Shown here: piece after piece, positions 51,601-57,220 of the stretch
Numbering within the stretch: position 1 is the stretch's first letter
Layout of the letters: every line of letters starts with the position of its first letter
NCBI RefSeq assembly: GCF_039555335.1
Contig: NC_092640.1
Span: 42,350,599-42,414,598, forward strand
Direction: 5' to 3'
DNA length: 64,000 bases
Origin: Amphiura filiformis
Lineage: Eukaryota > Echinodermata > Ophiuroidea > Amphilepidida > Amphiuridae
Notes under the pieces: model-generated
Database searches by the model: none
The model's input: only the letters and a program-made list of their open reading frames with translations
What the model was told of the DNA's origin: nothing
Translations under genes and position numbers: made by a program

Positions 51601-51779
51601 CTTCTGGTGGCTCTGAAAAGATCTCATTATTGAACAGAAATTCAACTGGGTACAGATATTAATAGATGTAAATATTTTTTTTTTTACACAGACGACCACA
51701 TGCAGCAACGACAAAACCGGAACACGAAGAAACAGCCATTGATATGGACAGTAAACCTTCAGCCGATACTCAGTTCTAG
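3706..51779 (+). CDS. slc4a10-like: SLC4-family Na+-coupled bicarbonate transporter, 22 coding exons
   Basis: Plasma-membrane carrier predicted to move HCO3-/CO3(2-) with Na+, possibly exchanging Cl-. I joined 22 exons by GT/AG borders, matching phases and recognised family sequence: about 1187 residues, the usual length for this subfamily. Residues ~90-480 form the cytosolic domain ([46 protein letters not shown]); ~508-1045 form the membrane domain ([69 protein letters not shown]). The start ATG has A at -3 and G at +4 and gives the family's DEEVVVD N-terminus. Exon 5 has a one-base frame slip near 24410. The N-terminus resembles NBCn1/NDCBE/NCBE (A7/A8/A10), but single-copy orthology to one vertebrate paralogue is not expected. 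The family assignment is secure; ion coupling is inferred. Confidence 0.95.
4659..4789. repeat. Short foldback
   Basis: Arms of ~38 bases (CGGTCAACTGCATATCCGTC and complement) around a ~55-base loop. The loop word TTATTCCGTA(T/G)TGAAAAGC recurs at 56708. Confidence 0.8.
5856..6110. mobile_element. Foldback element family A, uninterrupted copy
   Basis: About 255 bases with TATGTGATGCGATCAA ends and the CGGAACTCGGAAA inner word on both arms. Serves as the empty-site reference for 1665-2491. Confidence 0.85.
6172..6471. mobile_element. Foldback with ATAGCCCCCGAATGAAA ends
   Basis: Inverted arms include ACATCC(G)GAACTAGAGGCT-type words and TGTGAATTTTACATCC; ~300 bases. A shorter hairpin (GCAATAGCTGCC) follows at 6549-6625. 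Confidence 0.75.
7249..7495. repeat. Foldback
   Basis: Arms ~48 bases: TACCATAAAACCTCGTCTAC and complement, with CTTTCATCAAAAGCACT in the right arm. Confidence 0.75.
8808..9125. repeat. Dispersed repeat with AACGTTTTAAAAACG words
   Basis: Shares GAAAATTTACTGCAA, AATAACATTTTGA and ATAACCCGACATTTAA with 2575-2800 (other orientation for the last). No ends or duplications resolved. Confidence 0.5.
9676..9852. mobile_element. Foldback element family C
   Basis: Ends GGGCTATTCCAGTTGAAA and complement, with ACTCCCTGTGT words inside. Other copies at 27592-27871 and 37910-38095. Confidence 0.85.
11133..11505. mobile_element. TTAA-flanked element family D
   Basis: 373 bases between TTAA sites. Landmarks GTTGTGATTTGGTAGTT and GACCAACAATACCTCG. 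Same unit at 34866-35225 and, reversed, at 63186-63554 (also TTAA at both edges). Confidence 0.85.
11757..12062. mobile_element. TTAA-flanked inverted-repeat element family E
   Basis: 306 bases with near-perfect terminal inverted repeats GGGGGTACTACACCCCTGCC of over 30 bases and TTAA at each edge. Non-autonomous, with a piggyBac/Kolobok-like target choice. Confidence 0.9.
13351..13590. repeat. Foldback carrying a tRNA-like half
   Basis: Arms TACCGTAAAAACTCGATAGT and complement (13563-13590). The interior holds the tRNA-like segment at 13511. Confidence 0.7.
13511..13549 (+). repeat. tRNA-like 5' half (SINE remnant)
   Basis: CCCATTAGCTCAGTTGGTAA and GCGTCGGACTTT match a tRNA D-arm with RNA polymerase III box A and anticodon-arm start. 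There is no T-arm, so this is not a functional tRNA. Confidence 0.6.
15011..15484. mobile_element. Long foldback
   Basis: Arms include AACTGGCAATGAAAGTTAAA and GAATATTATC words mirrored at 15410-15484. ~470 bases, no ORF. Confidence 0.75.
15668..15920. mobile_element. Foldback element family G (AGGCACCA ends)
   Basis: Ends AGGCACCAGAAACAAATT and complement flanked by TA, with GATCGA-rich inner arms. Shares its first eight bases with 18480-18750. Confidence 0.75.
16349..16525 (+). CDS. SLC4 exon 2
   Basis: Acceptor TTTTACAG, donor GTAAGG. Encodes the [12 protein letters not shown] block (family: HRxxxIGVHVP) and then a basic, Gly/Gln-rich stretch that in vertebrates is His/Arg-rich. Phase 1 in, phase 1 out. 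Confidence 0.9.
16770..16851. repeat. Hairpin, ~31-base arms
   Basis: AAGGGCCAAAACGCGTTGCT and complement about 20 bases apart, 245 bases past the exon 2 donor. One mismatch in the arms. Confidence 0.85.
17200..17680 (+). repeat. Possible tRNA-derived SINE region
   Basis: GGGTTCGAATCCCACCC at 17491 is a tRNA T-arm/box B. It is followed by a T/C-rich tract and a direct repeat of GCCATTCTCATCAGAT...TCAGCTCTTCCCTTAA (17322 and 17623). The boundaries are uncertain. Confidence 0.45.
17784..17927. mobile_element. Foldback with CGTCGTTGGGCAGGAAAAAC ends
   Basis: 144 bases. Arms also share GGCCCxTGAACATGTTTAAA. Clear hairpin. Confidence 0.85.
18480..18750. mobile_element. Foldback element family G, second copy
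   Basis: Ends AGGCACCAC and complement with TA on both sides. The core word CGGTGCCCGGTTAGGTACCG recurs at 34291, and a diverged form lies at 23040-23090. Confidence 0.75.
19630..19684 (+). other. G-run tract (possible G-quadruplex)
   Basis: Five runs of four to six G's separated by one to several bases on the coding strand, in intron 2 about 200 bases before exon 3. Confidence 0.7.
19881..20022 (+). CDS. SLC4 exon 3
   Basis: Acceptor TTTTACACAG, donor GTATGT. Encodes [11 protein letters not shown] and EWKETAR, the first strongly conserved part of the cytosolic domain. Phase 1 in, phase 2 out. Confidence 0.92.
20470..22283. mobile_element. Tc1/mariner-like element with ~200-base inverted arms, split by a later insertion
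   Basis: Arms 20471-20684 and 22076-22283 are inverted copies (ATCCAGTTTGATTTTTGTCC-type words). Between them a short frame (20715-20818) reads [20 protein letters not shown], the C-terminal pattern of Tc1-like transposases. 1.1 kb of the interior is the family F element. Confidence 0.6.
20895..22003. mobile_element. hAT-like non-autonomous element family F, copy 1
   Basis: 1109 bases with ends CAAAGAGC and GAGCGTTG, flanked by the 8-base duplication GCTCAGAC (20887-20894, 22004-22011). Contains a purine-rich tract; no transposase. Inverted second copy at 43425-44483. Confidence 0.85.
22004..22826 (+). other. Rest of intron 3
   Basis: Right arm of the Tc1-like element to 22283, then unassigned sequence. 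22716-22747 (GGAGTAACTCATTTATGAGA) resembles the end of the foldback at 50264-50756. Confidence 0.4.
22827..22987 (+). CDS. SLC4 exon 4
   Basis: Encodes [20 protein letters not shown] and [10 protein letters not shown], the family's most conserved cytosolic motif. Acceptor CTGATATAG, donor GTACGT. Phase 2 in, phase 1 out. Confidence 0.93.
22988..24284 (+). other. Intron 4
   Basis: Contains a diverged family G core (23030-23100) and otherwise nothing recognised. The short open frames at 23319 and 23554 have no support. Confidence 0.5.
24285..24622 (+). CDS. SLC4 exon 5, with internal frame slip
   Basis: Acceptor AAATTACAG, donor GTAAGA at 24623. Starts [17 protein letters not shown] and [10 protein letters not shown], the conserved end of the first cytosolic subdomain, then a Lys-rich variable linker. 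The entering frame stops at TGA 24428-24430. The frame one base back is open from 24409 to the donor and fits the next exon. The slip falls in seven A's at 24408-24414. An in-exon donor CAAG|GTGTAA at 24381 also keeps phase and would omit the slip, giving a shorter protein of about 1106 residues. Confidence 0.8.
25240..25660. repeat. Low-complexity block of CACTTTTAAACA / GTGTTTAG words
   Basis: Dozens of short CTAAAC/GTTTAG words on both strands give an imperfect large palindrome. No ORF. Confidence 0.65.
26600..26690. repeat. tRNA-like T-arm (possible SINE)
   Basis: GGGGTTCGAACCTCC at 26632 resembles box B. The palindromic core leaves the strand open, and no full cloverleaf was seen. Confidence 0.35.
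27592..27871. mobile_element. Foldback element family C, longer copy
   Basis: Ends GGGCTATTCCATTTAAAA and complement. Interior repeats CTCATACTCCxCCTGTG-type words four times. Confidence 0.85.
28032..28150 (+). CDS. SLC4 exon 6
   Basis: Acceptor TATTTACAG, donor GTAAGA. Encodes a Ser/Asn/Lys-rich linker ([16 protein letters not shown]) typical of the variable loop between the two cytosolic subdomains. Conservation is low, so it rests on phase (1 in, 0 out) and splice sites. Confidence 0.78.
28151..28918 (+). other. Intron 6 with a dispersed repeat tail
   Basis: 28261-28340 has an AAATAAT run then ATTTATAAAGCGCCTTTTT and CAAAGCGCTGTAA, a 3'-tail type shared with the LINE end at 60785. 28520-28610 resembles 18390-18470 (GTGCCGTGATAGATGAGCAT). 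Confidence 0.5.
28919..29161 (+). CDS. SLC4 exon 7
   Basis: Encodes [20 protein letters not shown] through [12 protein letters not shown] to [12 protein letters not shown], the conserved second half of the cytosolic domain. Acceptor CACACACAG, donor GTGGGT. Phase 0 at both ends. Confidence 0.95.
29162..30079 (+). other. Intron 7
   Basis: 29405-29475 is a diverged copy of the 18390/28520 repeat. The 81-codon open frame at 29512 has no family match and is taken as chance. Confidence 0.5.
30080..30173 (+). CDS. SLC4 exon 8
   Basis: Encodes [12 protein letters not shown] and [14 protein letters not shown]. Acceptor ATTTTGCAG, donor GTAAGT. Phase 0 in, phase 1 out. A perfect 37-bp inverted repeat begins 28 bases past the donor. 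Confidence 0.95.
30190..30464. mobile_element. Foldback with a perfect 37-base inverted repeat
   Basis: 30201-30237 and 30418-30454 are exact complements (core GCGCAAGAAGACCGTAAGTC), with further matching inside (CATGTATACACTAAAGTT). Lies just past exon 8. Confidence 0.9.
30483..30972. mobile_element. Element with a hairpin at each end
   Basis: 30483-30542 and 30913-30972 are each ~60-base hairpins beginning GTTGGCATTACT and ending AGTAATGCCAAC. Both contain AACTT/AAGTTG arms and TCGTTGCGTCAAC or its complement. Confidence 0.8.
31096..32586. mobile_element. 1.5-kb element with GCGC hairpins
   Basis: Ends are inverted (GTGGCGGATTTAAG and its complement, with TTGCTGACAAGGCCC next to each). 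The interior is unlike its surroundings: GGGCCC-rich and carrying self-complementary GCGCGCTTCGCGCGC-type words at about 31663, 31741, 32029, 32335 and 32418. T run at 31177-31194. No transposase frame seen. Confidence 0.75.
32587..33336 (+). other. End of intron 8
   Basis: AT-rich sequence before exon 9. Nothing recognised. Confidence 0.5.
33337..33484 (+). CDS. SLC4 exon 9
   Basis: Encodes [12 protein letters not shown], a short variable segment, and then DLQRTGR just before the first membrane helix. Acceptor ATCTTGCAG, donor GTAAAA. Phase 1 in, phase 2 out. Confidence 0.95.
33485..34510 (+). other. Intron 9
   Basis: Has a hairpin at 33988-34053 (TTGCACTTTGGTCCATxxAAC arms) and a family G-like fragment at 34250-34455 with the core word CGGTGCCCGGTTAGGTACCG. 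Confidence 0.6.
34511..34685 (+). CDS. SLC4 exon 10 (TM1)
   Basis: Encodes [20 protein letters not shown] and the first helix with [14 protein letters not shown]. Acceptor TATTTCCAG, donor GTGAGT. Phase 2 in, phase 0 out. Its 3' half with the donor is repeated 129 bases downstream. Confidence 0.94.
34608..34862 (+). repeat. Tandem duplication of exon 10 end and donor
   Basis: 34608-34738 is repeated at 34737-34862 (129-base offset), differing by one substitution and an A-run length. The second copy has no acceptor of its own. Splicing at its donor would read into TAA after eleven codons. Confidence 0.92.
34866..35225. mobile_element. Element family D, second copy
   Basis: Aligns with 11133-11505 over most of its length (TTTGGTAGTTCACAGCATCT, GACCAACAATAACTG). 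The TTAA edges are not clear here. Confidence 0.8.
35226..36622 (+). other. Middle of intron 10
   Basis: AT-rich, no gene and no clear repeat. Confidence 0.5.
36623..37190. mobile_element. Foldback with TATACAGGxTGTATCAAAA ends
   Basis: Arms over 100 bases share ACATCTTGTCCTCCCA. TACAGG-type ends next to TA suggest a mariner-like miniature element. Small direct repeat TAAAATAGCTATTGATTCCT at ~36980-37022. Confidence 0.75.
37295..37428 (+). CDS. SLC4 exon 11 (TM2-TM3)
   Basis: Encodes [20 protein letters not shown] and [17 protein letters not shown], the substrate-path helix region of the family. Acceptor CAATCAG after a long pyrimidine tract, donor GTAAGT. Phase 0 in, phase 2 out. Confidence 0.94.
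37487..37862. repeat. Compound tetranucleotide microsatellite
   Basis: (AAAT)n, a second (AAAT)n after the duplicated AATGCCGGTAGCATACC, then long (TTAA)n, (TTTA)n, (TTAA)n and (TTGA)n. Length is likely assembly-sensitive. Confidence 0.95.
37910..38095. mobile_element. Foldback element family C, third copy
   Basis: Ends AGCTATTCCAGTTGAAAT and TTTCAACTAGAATAGTCC, with ACTCCCTGTGTGGGAGAT inside. Confidence 0.85.
38195..38627. mobile_element. Foldback starting ATACAGGGTGTCCC
   Basis: Left arm from 38268 and right arm 38515-38627 share AAAGTATGTGATAGCTGAT and ATTGTCAAAATTCAA (complement on the left). The mariner-like end is seen only at the left. Confidence 0.65.
38738..39346. mobile_element. 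Large foldback, ~155-base arms
   Basis: Left arm 38738-38896 and right arm 39191-39345 share ATTGGATTCAATGTGGTGTC and CAAATTTACCCCAATATTG. Ends 90 bases before exon 12. Confidence 0.85.
39436..39651 (+). CDS. SLC4 exon 12 (TM4-TM5)
   Basis: Encodes [17 protein letters not shown] and [16 protein letters not shown], then EAFHNCYEI. The stilbene (DIDS) motif K-(M/L)-x-K found after this helix in NBCe1 is absent. Acceptor ATTTCAG, donor AAT|GTATGT. Phase 2 in, phase 2 out. Confidence 0.93.
40277..40544 (+). CDS. SLC4 exon 13 (extracellular loop 3, TM6)
   Basis: Encodes the large outer loop with four cysteines and two N-glycosylation sequons (NGS, NGT), then a helix ([18 protein letters not shown]) and NYFPTK. 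Cysteines and sequons are a family hallmark here. Phase 2 in, phase 0 out. Confidence 0.94.
40545..41585 (+). other. Intron 13
   Basis: No repeat family or exon recognised. Confidence 0.5.
41586..41699 (+). CDS. SLC4 exon 14 (TM7)
   Basis: Encodes [32 protein letters not shown]. Acceptor ATCTTTAG, donor GTAAGG. Phase 0 both ends. Confidence 0.94.
42077..42238 (+). CDS. SLC4 exon 15 (TM8)
   Basis: Encodes [14 protein letters not shown] and [19 protein letters not shown], two of the best conserved NBC signatures. Acceptor TCCATTAG, donor GTAAGC. Phase 0 both ends. Confidence 0.95.
42798..42976 (+). CDS. SLC4 exon 16 (TM9-TM10)
   Basis: Encodes [10 protein letters not shown] (usually KGAGYHLD in vertebrates), [13 protein letters not shown] and the VPGEPPK loop. 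Acceptor CATTACAG, donor GTAAGA. Phase 0 in, phase 2 out. Confidence 0.95.
43113..44711. mobile_element. Older inverted-repeat element hosting family F copy 2
   Basis: GCTTAATCTCGCCGATTAAC (43114) and its complement (44688-44709) bound the stretch, with GGCGTG and GCCGCA words beside each end. A 1.06-kb family F element occupies most of the interior. Confidence 0.65.
43425..44483. mobile_element. hAT-like non-autonomous element family F, copy 2
   Basis: 1059 bases, inverted relative to 20895-22003. Ends CAACGCTC and GCTCTTTG with the 8-base duplication GGTACTAC at 43417-43424 and 44484-44491. Its pyrimidine-rich tract opens a 126-codon frame that is not a gene. Confidence 0.88.
44771..44843 (+). 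CDS. SLC4 exon 17 (TM11)
   Basis: Encodes [20 protein letters not shown]. Acceptor CTTTCAG, donor GTATGT. Phase 2 in, phase 0 out. Confidence 0.93.
44886..45060. repeat. Paired hairpins
   Basis: Two adjacent stem-loops (TTATTATGTxTTGATGGATCC; CCAATATTTATTGGTC...). About 40 bases past exon 17. Confidence 0.7.
45897..45965 (+). CDS. SLC4 exon 18 (TM12)
   Basis: Encodes [20 protein letters not shown]. Acceptor CTGATAG, donor GTAAGT. Phase 0 both ends. At 69 bases it is the shortest coding exon. Confidence 0.93.
45966..47490 (+). other. Intron 18
   Basis: No exon or repeat family recognised. A small hairpin pair (GAGACTTAGGA at 46946, TCCTAAGTCTC at ~47013) is present. Confidence 0.5.
47491..47577 (+). 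repeat. Tandem copies of a 3' splice region
   Basis: TTTACTTC(C)TTTGTACTAAA then CACAG occurs twice (47491, 47529), and a third TTTACTTCC leads to the real acceptor. Each unit carries a branch-point-like TACTAAAC, a pyrimidine tract and an AG. Confidence 0.8.
47578..47751 (+). CDS. SLC4 exon 19 (TM13)
   Basis: Encodes [35 protein letters not shown] and the start of the last helix. The acceptor CTTCCAG sits at the end of a tandemly repeated 3' splice region. Donor GTAAGA. Phase 0 both ends. Confidence 0.94.
48430..48573 (+). CDS. SLC4 exon 20 (TM14 and start of C-tail)
   Basis: Encodes [28 protein letters not shown] and a Lys/Glu-rich coiled stretch. The LDDV segment sits where other SLC4 tails carry an acidic motif proposed to contact carbonic anhydrase. 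Donor GTCAGT. Phase 0 both ends. Confidence 0.92.
48590..48676 (+). repeat. (TTA/ATT)n then (ATG)n microsatellite
   Basis: About fifteen ATG repeats at 48631-48676, right after the exon 20 donor. Confidence 0.95.
49237..49900. mobile_element. TTAA-flanked foldback element family B, full copy
   Basis: 664 bases with TTAA at both edges. Arms of ~300 bases (ends GGGGAGGGGTATGAACG and complement of GGGATCTGGAATGAGCG) meet at a T/A-run centre near 49545-49575. Confidence 0.88.
50005..50249 (+). CDS. SLC4 exon 21 (C-tail)
   Basis: Encodes a cytosolic tail segment, [20 protein letters not shown] then an acidic [10 protein letters not shown] run. Acceptor AATCTAG, donor GTATGT. Phase 0 in, phase 2 out. 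Sequence is divergent, but phase and position fit. Confidence 0.85.
50264..50756. mobile_element. Foldback adjoining exon 21
   Basis: Outer arms ACATCTCAAAAAATGTAACT and complement; inner arms share CAGAATTTATTTCTG and AATGCGTTGGAAGCAG. Starts 15 bases after the exon 21 end. Confidence 0.85.
50947..51110. mobile_element. Foldback, ~38-base arms
   Basis: AAAAAGACTAGTTTGCGT and complement, with CTATAATTGAAGA outermost. Interior is GC-richer. Confidence 0.85.
51692..51779 (+). CDS. SLC4 exon 22 (stop codon)
   Basis: Acceptor TTTTTACACAG. Encodes [20 protein letters not shown] and ends ...ADTQF, then TAG at 51777-51779. D-T-Q-F matches a class I PDZ ligand pattern (S/T-x-hydrophobic). Confidence 0.85.
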
Positions 51780-53610
51780 TATGGTACTTCGCCGTGAAAT
51801 GGAACCAGCACTTTTATTCTTCCAGGGAACTTTTAATACGAATGGGAAAAACACAACACCTTCGCGTGTTCTAGTCGGTATTGCAGCAATGTTTGAACCC
51901 GAACCCACAGTATTCCTCAAAATACCTCCTTATTTATGTGTAATAATTGAATTAATTACTTCAAAGAATTGTGAAGATGTCAAAAAAAAAGTCAAAAATG
52001 GTCACTGAGAGAACACACACACACCATACGCAATTTAACACGACGTTGGTCTCTTTATATCTTCTGACAATAATATGCTATTAATGTGATGTAAATATCC
52101 AATTATCAATTCAACATTAACAGACTACAGTACAGAGCAATATCAGAGTGTTCTAAAATATACTTATAAAACATATTTTATAGCATGATGGAGACCGGGA
52201 ATGGAGATACTTATAATATCCTCACATGTTGACCAAATGGGTGTTCAAAGACCCCAATCCACACGGTTAACATCGATATTTTTAATTCGATATCAATCTT
52301 ACTACTTCTTCATTGAATTAAGATAGGTTGCTTTGTTGGTCTTTTGTTTTTCCAACTATGTGAGGAGTAATTTTGCATTATTTAGTCACTTTGTTGTATG
52401 CAAATAATGAATTCCTTGCATGCATGTTAAAAAAGACACGCACAAAAACAGAATGTTCAGTTTGTGAGAAAACAAAACCCTAAAAAAAGTTGGAAGTGAA
52501 AACTATCAGCGCAGAAGATATATATAAAAGTTGTTCTTTACCAATATTGTAACAAAACATAACAGTGTGAATTAAAGATTTTTAAAATGAAAGATTTTAG
52601 ATTTTCACTGCATTTAAAAATGCAGTGTAATATTTAAGTGTGACTTTTAAAGCAGTGAAATATTCCTATTTTACCTTAACTTAAAACGTAATGTGCAATA
52701 ATAATTCTAAAAGTGCAATTTCAACAGTGCAATAAGAACGCTGCATATTATATGCCTATATTCCAAAGTAGAAATAATGTTTTGAATAATAAGTTCATGT
52801 ATTCATGTATTTTATGTCACCCTTAATGGGTCTAGTTTGTCCCCTTATTTTCAAGAGTAGTAATAGGTCTTTGATAGTAATAAGTCTTTGATTTTCAACA
52901 CAAGACAGTAGATATTAAAGTTAACCCTTAGTTGCTTTTTATTTTGTGAGTTGAGTGTATTATATATTTTTCATTTGGTAGATTGTCTTGTGTGAAGAAG
53001 TTTATGAATATTTTATACAATTCTAGCGCAAGAAGTAAAATATTTACTTTCCCTGCGCCATGTGAAAGAAAGAAAGAAGAAGCGCGTAACAATAATATAT
53101 GTGGTGAAATTTGTGATATGATTTAAATTTGAATGATGATATTAATCACTGTAATAATCTCTCAAAATATTTGAGATAAGCACGTGACTTTTTGAATTAA
53201 CTTTTTAGTATTTAAGATACATATCCTTAGAAGAGGCATGTCTTTATTTGTTTTGGAGCAAAATAATACTGTTATCCAATATTTTCCTCGATTTATTTTG
53301 ATTTTTTTTTAATGTCATGTTACTTTTGTTATGTAAAATGATTGATTATTTTATATACGCTACTTAATTATGTATACCTGAAAGTCTCGTAAAATCTCGT
53401 TGGTAATTGTTTTAGTAATTTAAGGGAAAATCGAAATATGGCGAGACCAACCTTTCCTAATGATAACAAAAAATTGGAAGGGAAGATACTTCAAATATTC
53501 AAGAGTTGATGAAAGGTAGTTTATGTAAGGCGATAGAAAAGCCCGCCAATGTCTTAGGTCTTAAAATAATTTGACCATTGAGTTACATCTGCGGTGCTTC
53601 AAAATAAAAC
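51780..53610 (+). other. Probable SLC4 3' UTR and downstream DNA
   Basis: AT-rich sequence with no ORF or family match after the stop. Candidate poly(A) signals are ATTAAA at 52571 and AATAAA at 53603; the real end cannot be chosen without transcripts. Confidence 0.35.
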
Positions 53611-53820
53611 ATTCCGATTATGCATATACAACTTATTCTAAAATCAATTAAATTTAAGTGTAAATTTAAGTGTAAAAAAGCCCACCAATGTCTTAAGTCT
53701 CTACTTCTAAGAAATAATTTGAGCCATGCATTTGCGGTGCTTCAAAATAAAACATTCTGATTATGCATAGCAAAAGCATTGTACACCTAAGTCTAAAATC
53801 AATTAAATTTAAGTGTAATT
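53541..53820. repeat. Tandem duplication, ~135-base unit
   Basis: Two units share GCCCxCCAATGTCTTA, TGCGGTGCTTCAAAATAAAA and AAAATCAATTAAATTTAAGT. Each holds one AATAAA. Confidence 0.8.
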
Positions 53821-54641
53821 ATGATACGTATGTAAATACGATGGACTTAAGCATTTTCCTCACAGCACGTGTGCGGAGTGATTTCTGACCAAAAGCACAT
53901 GCGCAGATAATGATCATAAACCGCATGCGCAAAAGAGTAGTATTTCTGCAGGTGGTGTATGACGTGCAGTCCCTAAATTCAGTAAATTTTCATCGTCAAC
54001 CGTGTAATTGAATGGGATTATTTTGAAATTTTAAAACGCTTGAAATATCACAAACAAATAGGCCTATGTTGATAAATAATATAAATACAAGCTAAAACCG
54101 TTGGGGTTCGATAATGAACCCCACAAACTAACCGAGTATATGGAAAATGCCATACGGCCGGGCGGTTTCACGAGTTGCCGGCGCGATCATGTCATCCGCC
54201 GCCTGTATTTCTGTACAATAACACATGCGCAAAGTTTGCACTAAATTGGTTCTGATATGTAATGACAAAATATTGTACTACCTTCACTAACAGTACGCTG
54301 CGATGAAGTAAATGACAGAAAATATATTACAAAAAACAGTAAAACTACAAAAAAAGTATGGTGTTGATGAAAGTTTTCAGCTTAAGATAATGAATAAACA
54401 AAACGAGCGATTTTCCCTTAAAATACACCATCAAAGTGAGCAGTGCTTACTTGGGATAATGTAATATAATGTGGCATTATAATATTATACTTATACGATT
54501 GTATTAAGGTGAAAATAAAGATACAAAATAAATTGCTGTTAAATTGCCTCATTACTTTTTGTCGTGTTCTAGTGGAAGACATCACATAATTCACATAATT
54601 ACAAAGCATCACATCATTATATCACATTACAAGACATTATA
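53821..54641. other. Intergenic DNA between the convergent genes
   Basis: No gene seen. Contains a small palindrome GTTGGGGTTC...GAACCCCAC at 54100-54122. Confidence 0.5.
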
Positions 54642-55072
54642 TGTGACGTGTCATGTCAAAAGGAGACACTTTTGGGCAGGATCGTAAATGGAGAAATAGC
54701 CAAAAATCTGCACGGGGTGATTTTTTCACAATTTGGTTTTGTTGCGAATTTGTGATGTTATTAATATTTAAAATATTATCTGATAGTTTCAGACCGGAAT
54801 ATAACTGGCATCTTGTATTTTTTTAGACATTTTTCAAGGTAATTCCTACTCTCAACATTGGCAATAATATTTTTAAAGGTTGATATCTCAATTTCCCAAT
54901 ATCTCAATTTTATAATATCATAACTTATGAACTCAATATCTTTTCTTATGAATGTCCGATTTCATTGGAGAAAACGGCGTTGTGGAGCAAAATATCTCTA
55001 TATTTAAGATATGTAAAACCTCAAAATTGATAACCTGCCCAAAAGTGTCTCCTTTTGACATGACATGTCACA
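54642..55072. mobile_element. Inverted-repeat element, ~36-base ends
   Basis: Ends TGTGACGTGTCATGTCAAAA and complement, continuing GGAGACACTTTTGGGCAG. Interior AT-rich, no ORF. Confidence 0.88.
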
Positions 55073-55557
55073 TCTAATCATACATATTTCTACCAGATAT
55101 TCTAAGTAACATAATTATTATCGATTTTACGTCATTAAACATTCATTAGAACTTGAATTAGGAAAAGAATGGGAATATTCTCATCTTCTCTGAGATTAAA
55201 TAACGTAGATATGTTACATCAATTATTTTACGTCGAATACTCGGAGTCTGTAGCGGCCTTAACATAATTCAATTGTATTCTTTTGATTCGAAAGAATTCC
55301 AATTTCATTATTGTCATTACATAACAGCATGCTTCCTCCATAATAAGTAAATTTGTGTTAAATGCCAACTACATAATGGGCAAAATGAAAATGAAACAAA
55401 ATCGAAACAAACATCACATGAGATGACACGTTTCCTTGTTTTCTCACTCTCTTCCTTGTTGTTCTTGACACAGACATAAAACGAAATGGAAAACTGAAAC
55501 AAAAATAACATGATTTTACAAGCTTTCTATAGAAGTGGACTGATTTGTCTTCATGTG

Positions 55558-56133
55558 TTAACCTTAGAACTACCCCCCTAAGATTTTGTATCCGTCATAA
55601 AATACACCGCACGCGTATACGCCCAAACGACCTCATAGATCCATCCTTTGCGCTTATTTTAGAAATAAAATATTTACCCGGGGGTAGGACCAGCCATCAA
55701 AGATGACCATAGAGGAGGGGTTGGTGAGGCCCCAATGATATTCAATTCTCTCTTGTGAAATTATTCATTTTTTACTTGTTGGTTAGGTCAAAATAGTCAT
55801 TTCCATTTATAATTAGGAGAAAATTCGGTGAATATCGATTTTTTTAAAAGTATTTTTAGCCGAAAATCTATTTTGCCTATACTTTTGTACATAGCCAAAA
55901 TTTCCCAAATTTGCAAGGGCGCCCTCACATTATGACGTCATAGCGACATTAGGTGGGGAATGGTTGTACTTATTTTGGTATCACTTGATAGCAGAGGCCA
56001 ATAGCTATACATTAGTACCAAATATAACGCTATCTGACGTTTATAATTGAAAAATTAGGGGGGGGGGTTGCAACAACCCCACACCCCTTCGTAGTCCGTG
56101 TTACAAAATATGGCTCAGTAGTCCTAGGGTTAA
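55558..56133. mobile_element. TTAA-flanked element family H
   Basis: 576 bases from TTAACCTTAGAACTAC to GTAGTCCTAGGGTTAA, so TTAA edges with 12-base imperfect inverted ends. No ORF. G run near 56057. Confidence 0.7.
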
Positions 56134-57220
56134 GTAAATATATGAATGCAATTAAAAGAGTTTCAAAGAGCAATCAGTGGGTGAATTTAGAGATAGTTGA
56201 ACCCGGGACCTCCGCTGGAGTGTCGGGTGGAAGTGTTTGCATTGACCGTCTATGCATAAAGGACATATTACTTCCCTTACTGTTTTTGACAATGTGGTCA
56301 TTATATGTCTGAGTAAACTGTTAATCGTTTTTTTTTTTTAAATTAATCACGGTGTTCCAAATTCCCTGGGTGGTATTTATTGGTGAATATCATATTTACC
56401 GCCATGGTATATACCGCCCAGCACTGACAAAAATCGTGATGATTATGTCTTCACAAAATACTAGTATATTCTCAAAATTCGAACAAATTTTACAGAGTTA
56501 AGTATAGTAATGAGTTTGAAAACAAAGAAATCAGCAGTTACGCTCGTATATTATAATCATGATTCGGAAGTTGAACATGGGATTAGGTCCATTAATGACA
56601 ATGGGAACTTTTAAGTTCCTGGTTTTAGTTTTTGTTTTGGTTATGAAAATGGTCTTGAACGGGACATGAATTTTGCCACTTGGATAATGTTGTATGGAAG
56701 TCAAGCTTTATTCCGTAGTGAAAAGCATTTTCCACGAAAACGCACTCCACAACCCTCTTTGTTACGAACCGAAACTTGAAAAAAAAAGTGTTTCCGTTTT
56801 TACTTTCAATTGTCTGACCACTTTTTTTACAACGATGCTAATTTCCCCCCGCAAAACTTAATTAATCCATCCTTACTAAGGGCCAGGGCATGGGCATATG
56901 CAATCCCCTAGACGAGAAATCTCTCAAAACTACTCTGTGCACCTTCTTTTGGGGCGGTTACGCACCTAAATGCACATTGATTCAGTGCTGAAATAGGGGG
57001 AAATTGCAAATTCGCGCGCGCTTCACGCAAAACTCATCTTGGCAAACTTAGTAAAGTGATTGTCATTTCAGGGAGATTGGAAATTTGGGATTAACGCTCT
57101 CCAGTAGAATTACTTAAAACTTAAAAGAATCTATAGCGTACTCATTAAATGACAAAGGAAGACAAAGGTGGATTTTCTAAAAAAAACCTGTTGACCAAAC
57201 TCGTTTTGATCTTTAATGCT
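56134..57220. other. Downstream region of the IgGFc-type gene
   Basis: 56690-56730 resembles the loop of the 4659 foldback. 57015-57035 has a GCGCGCGCTTCACGC word like those in 31096-32586. No gene seen. Confidence 0.5.
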
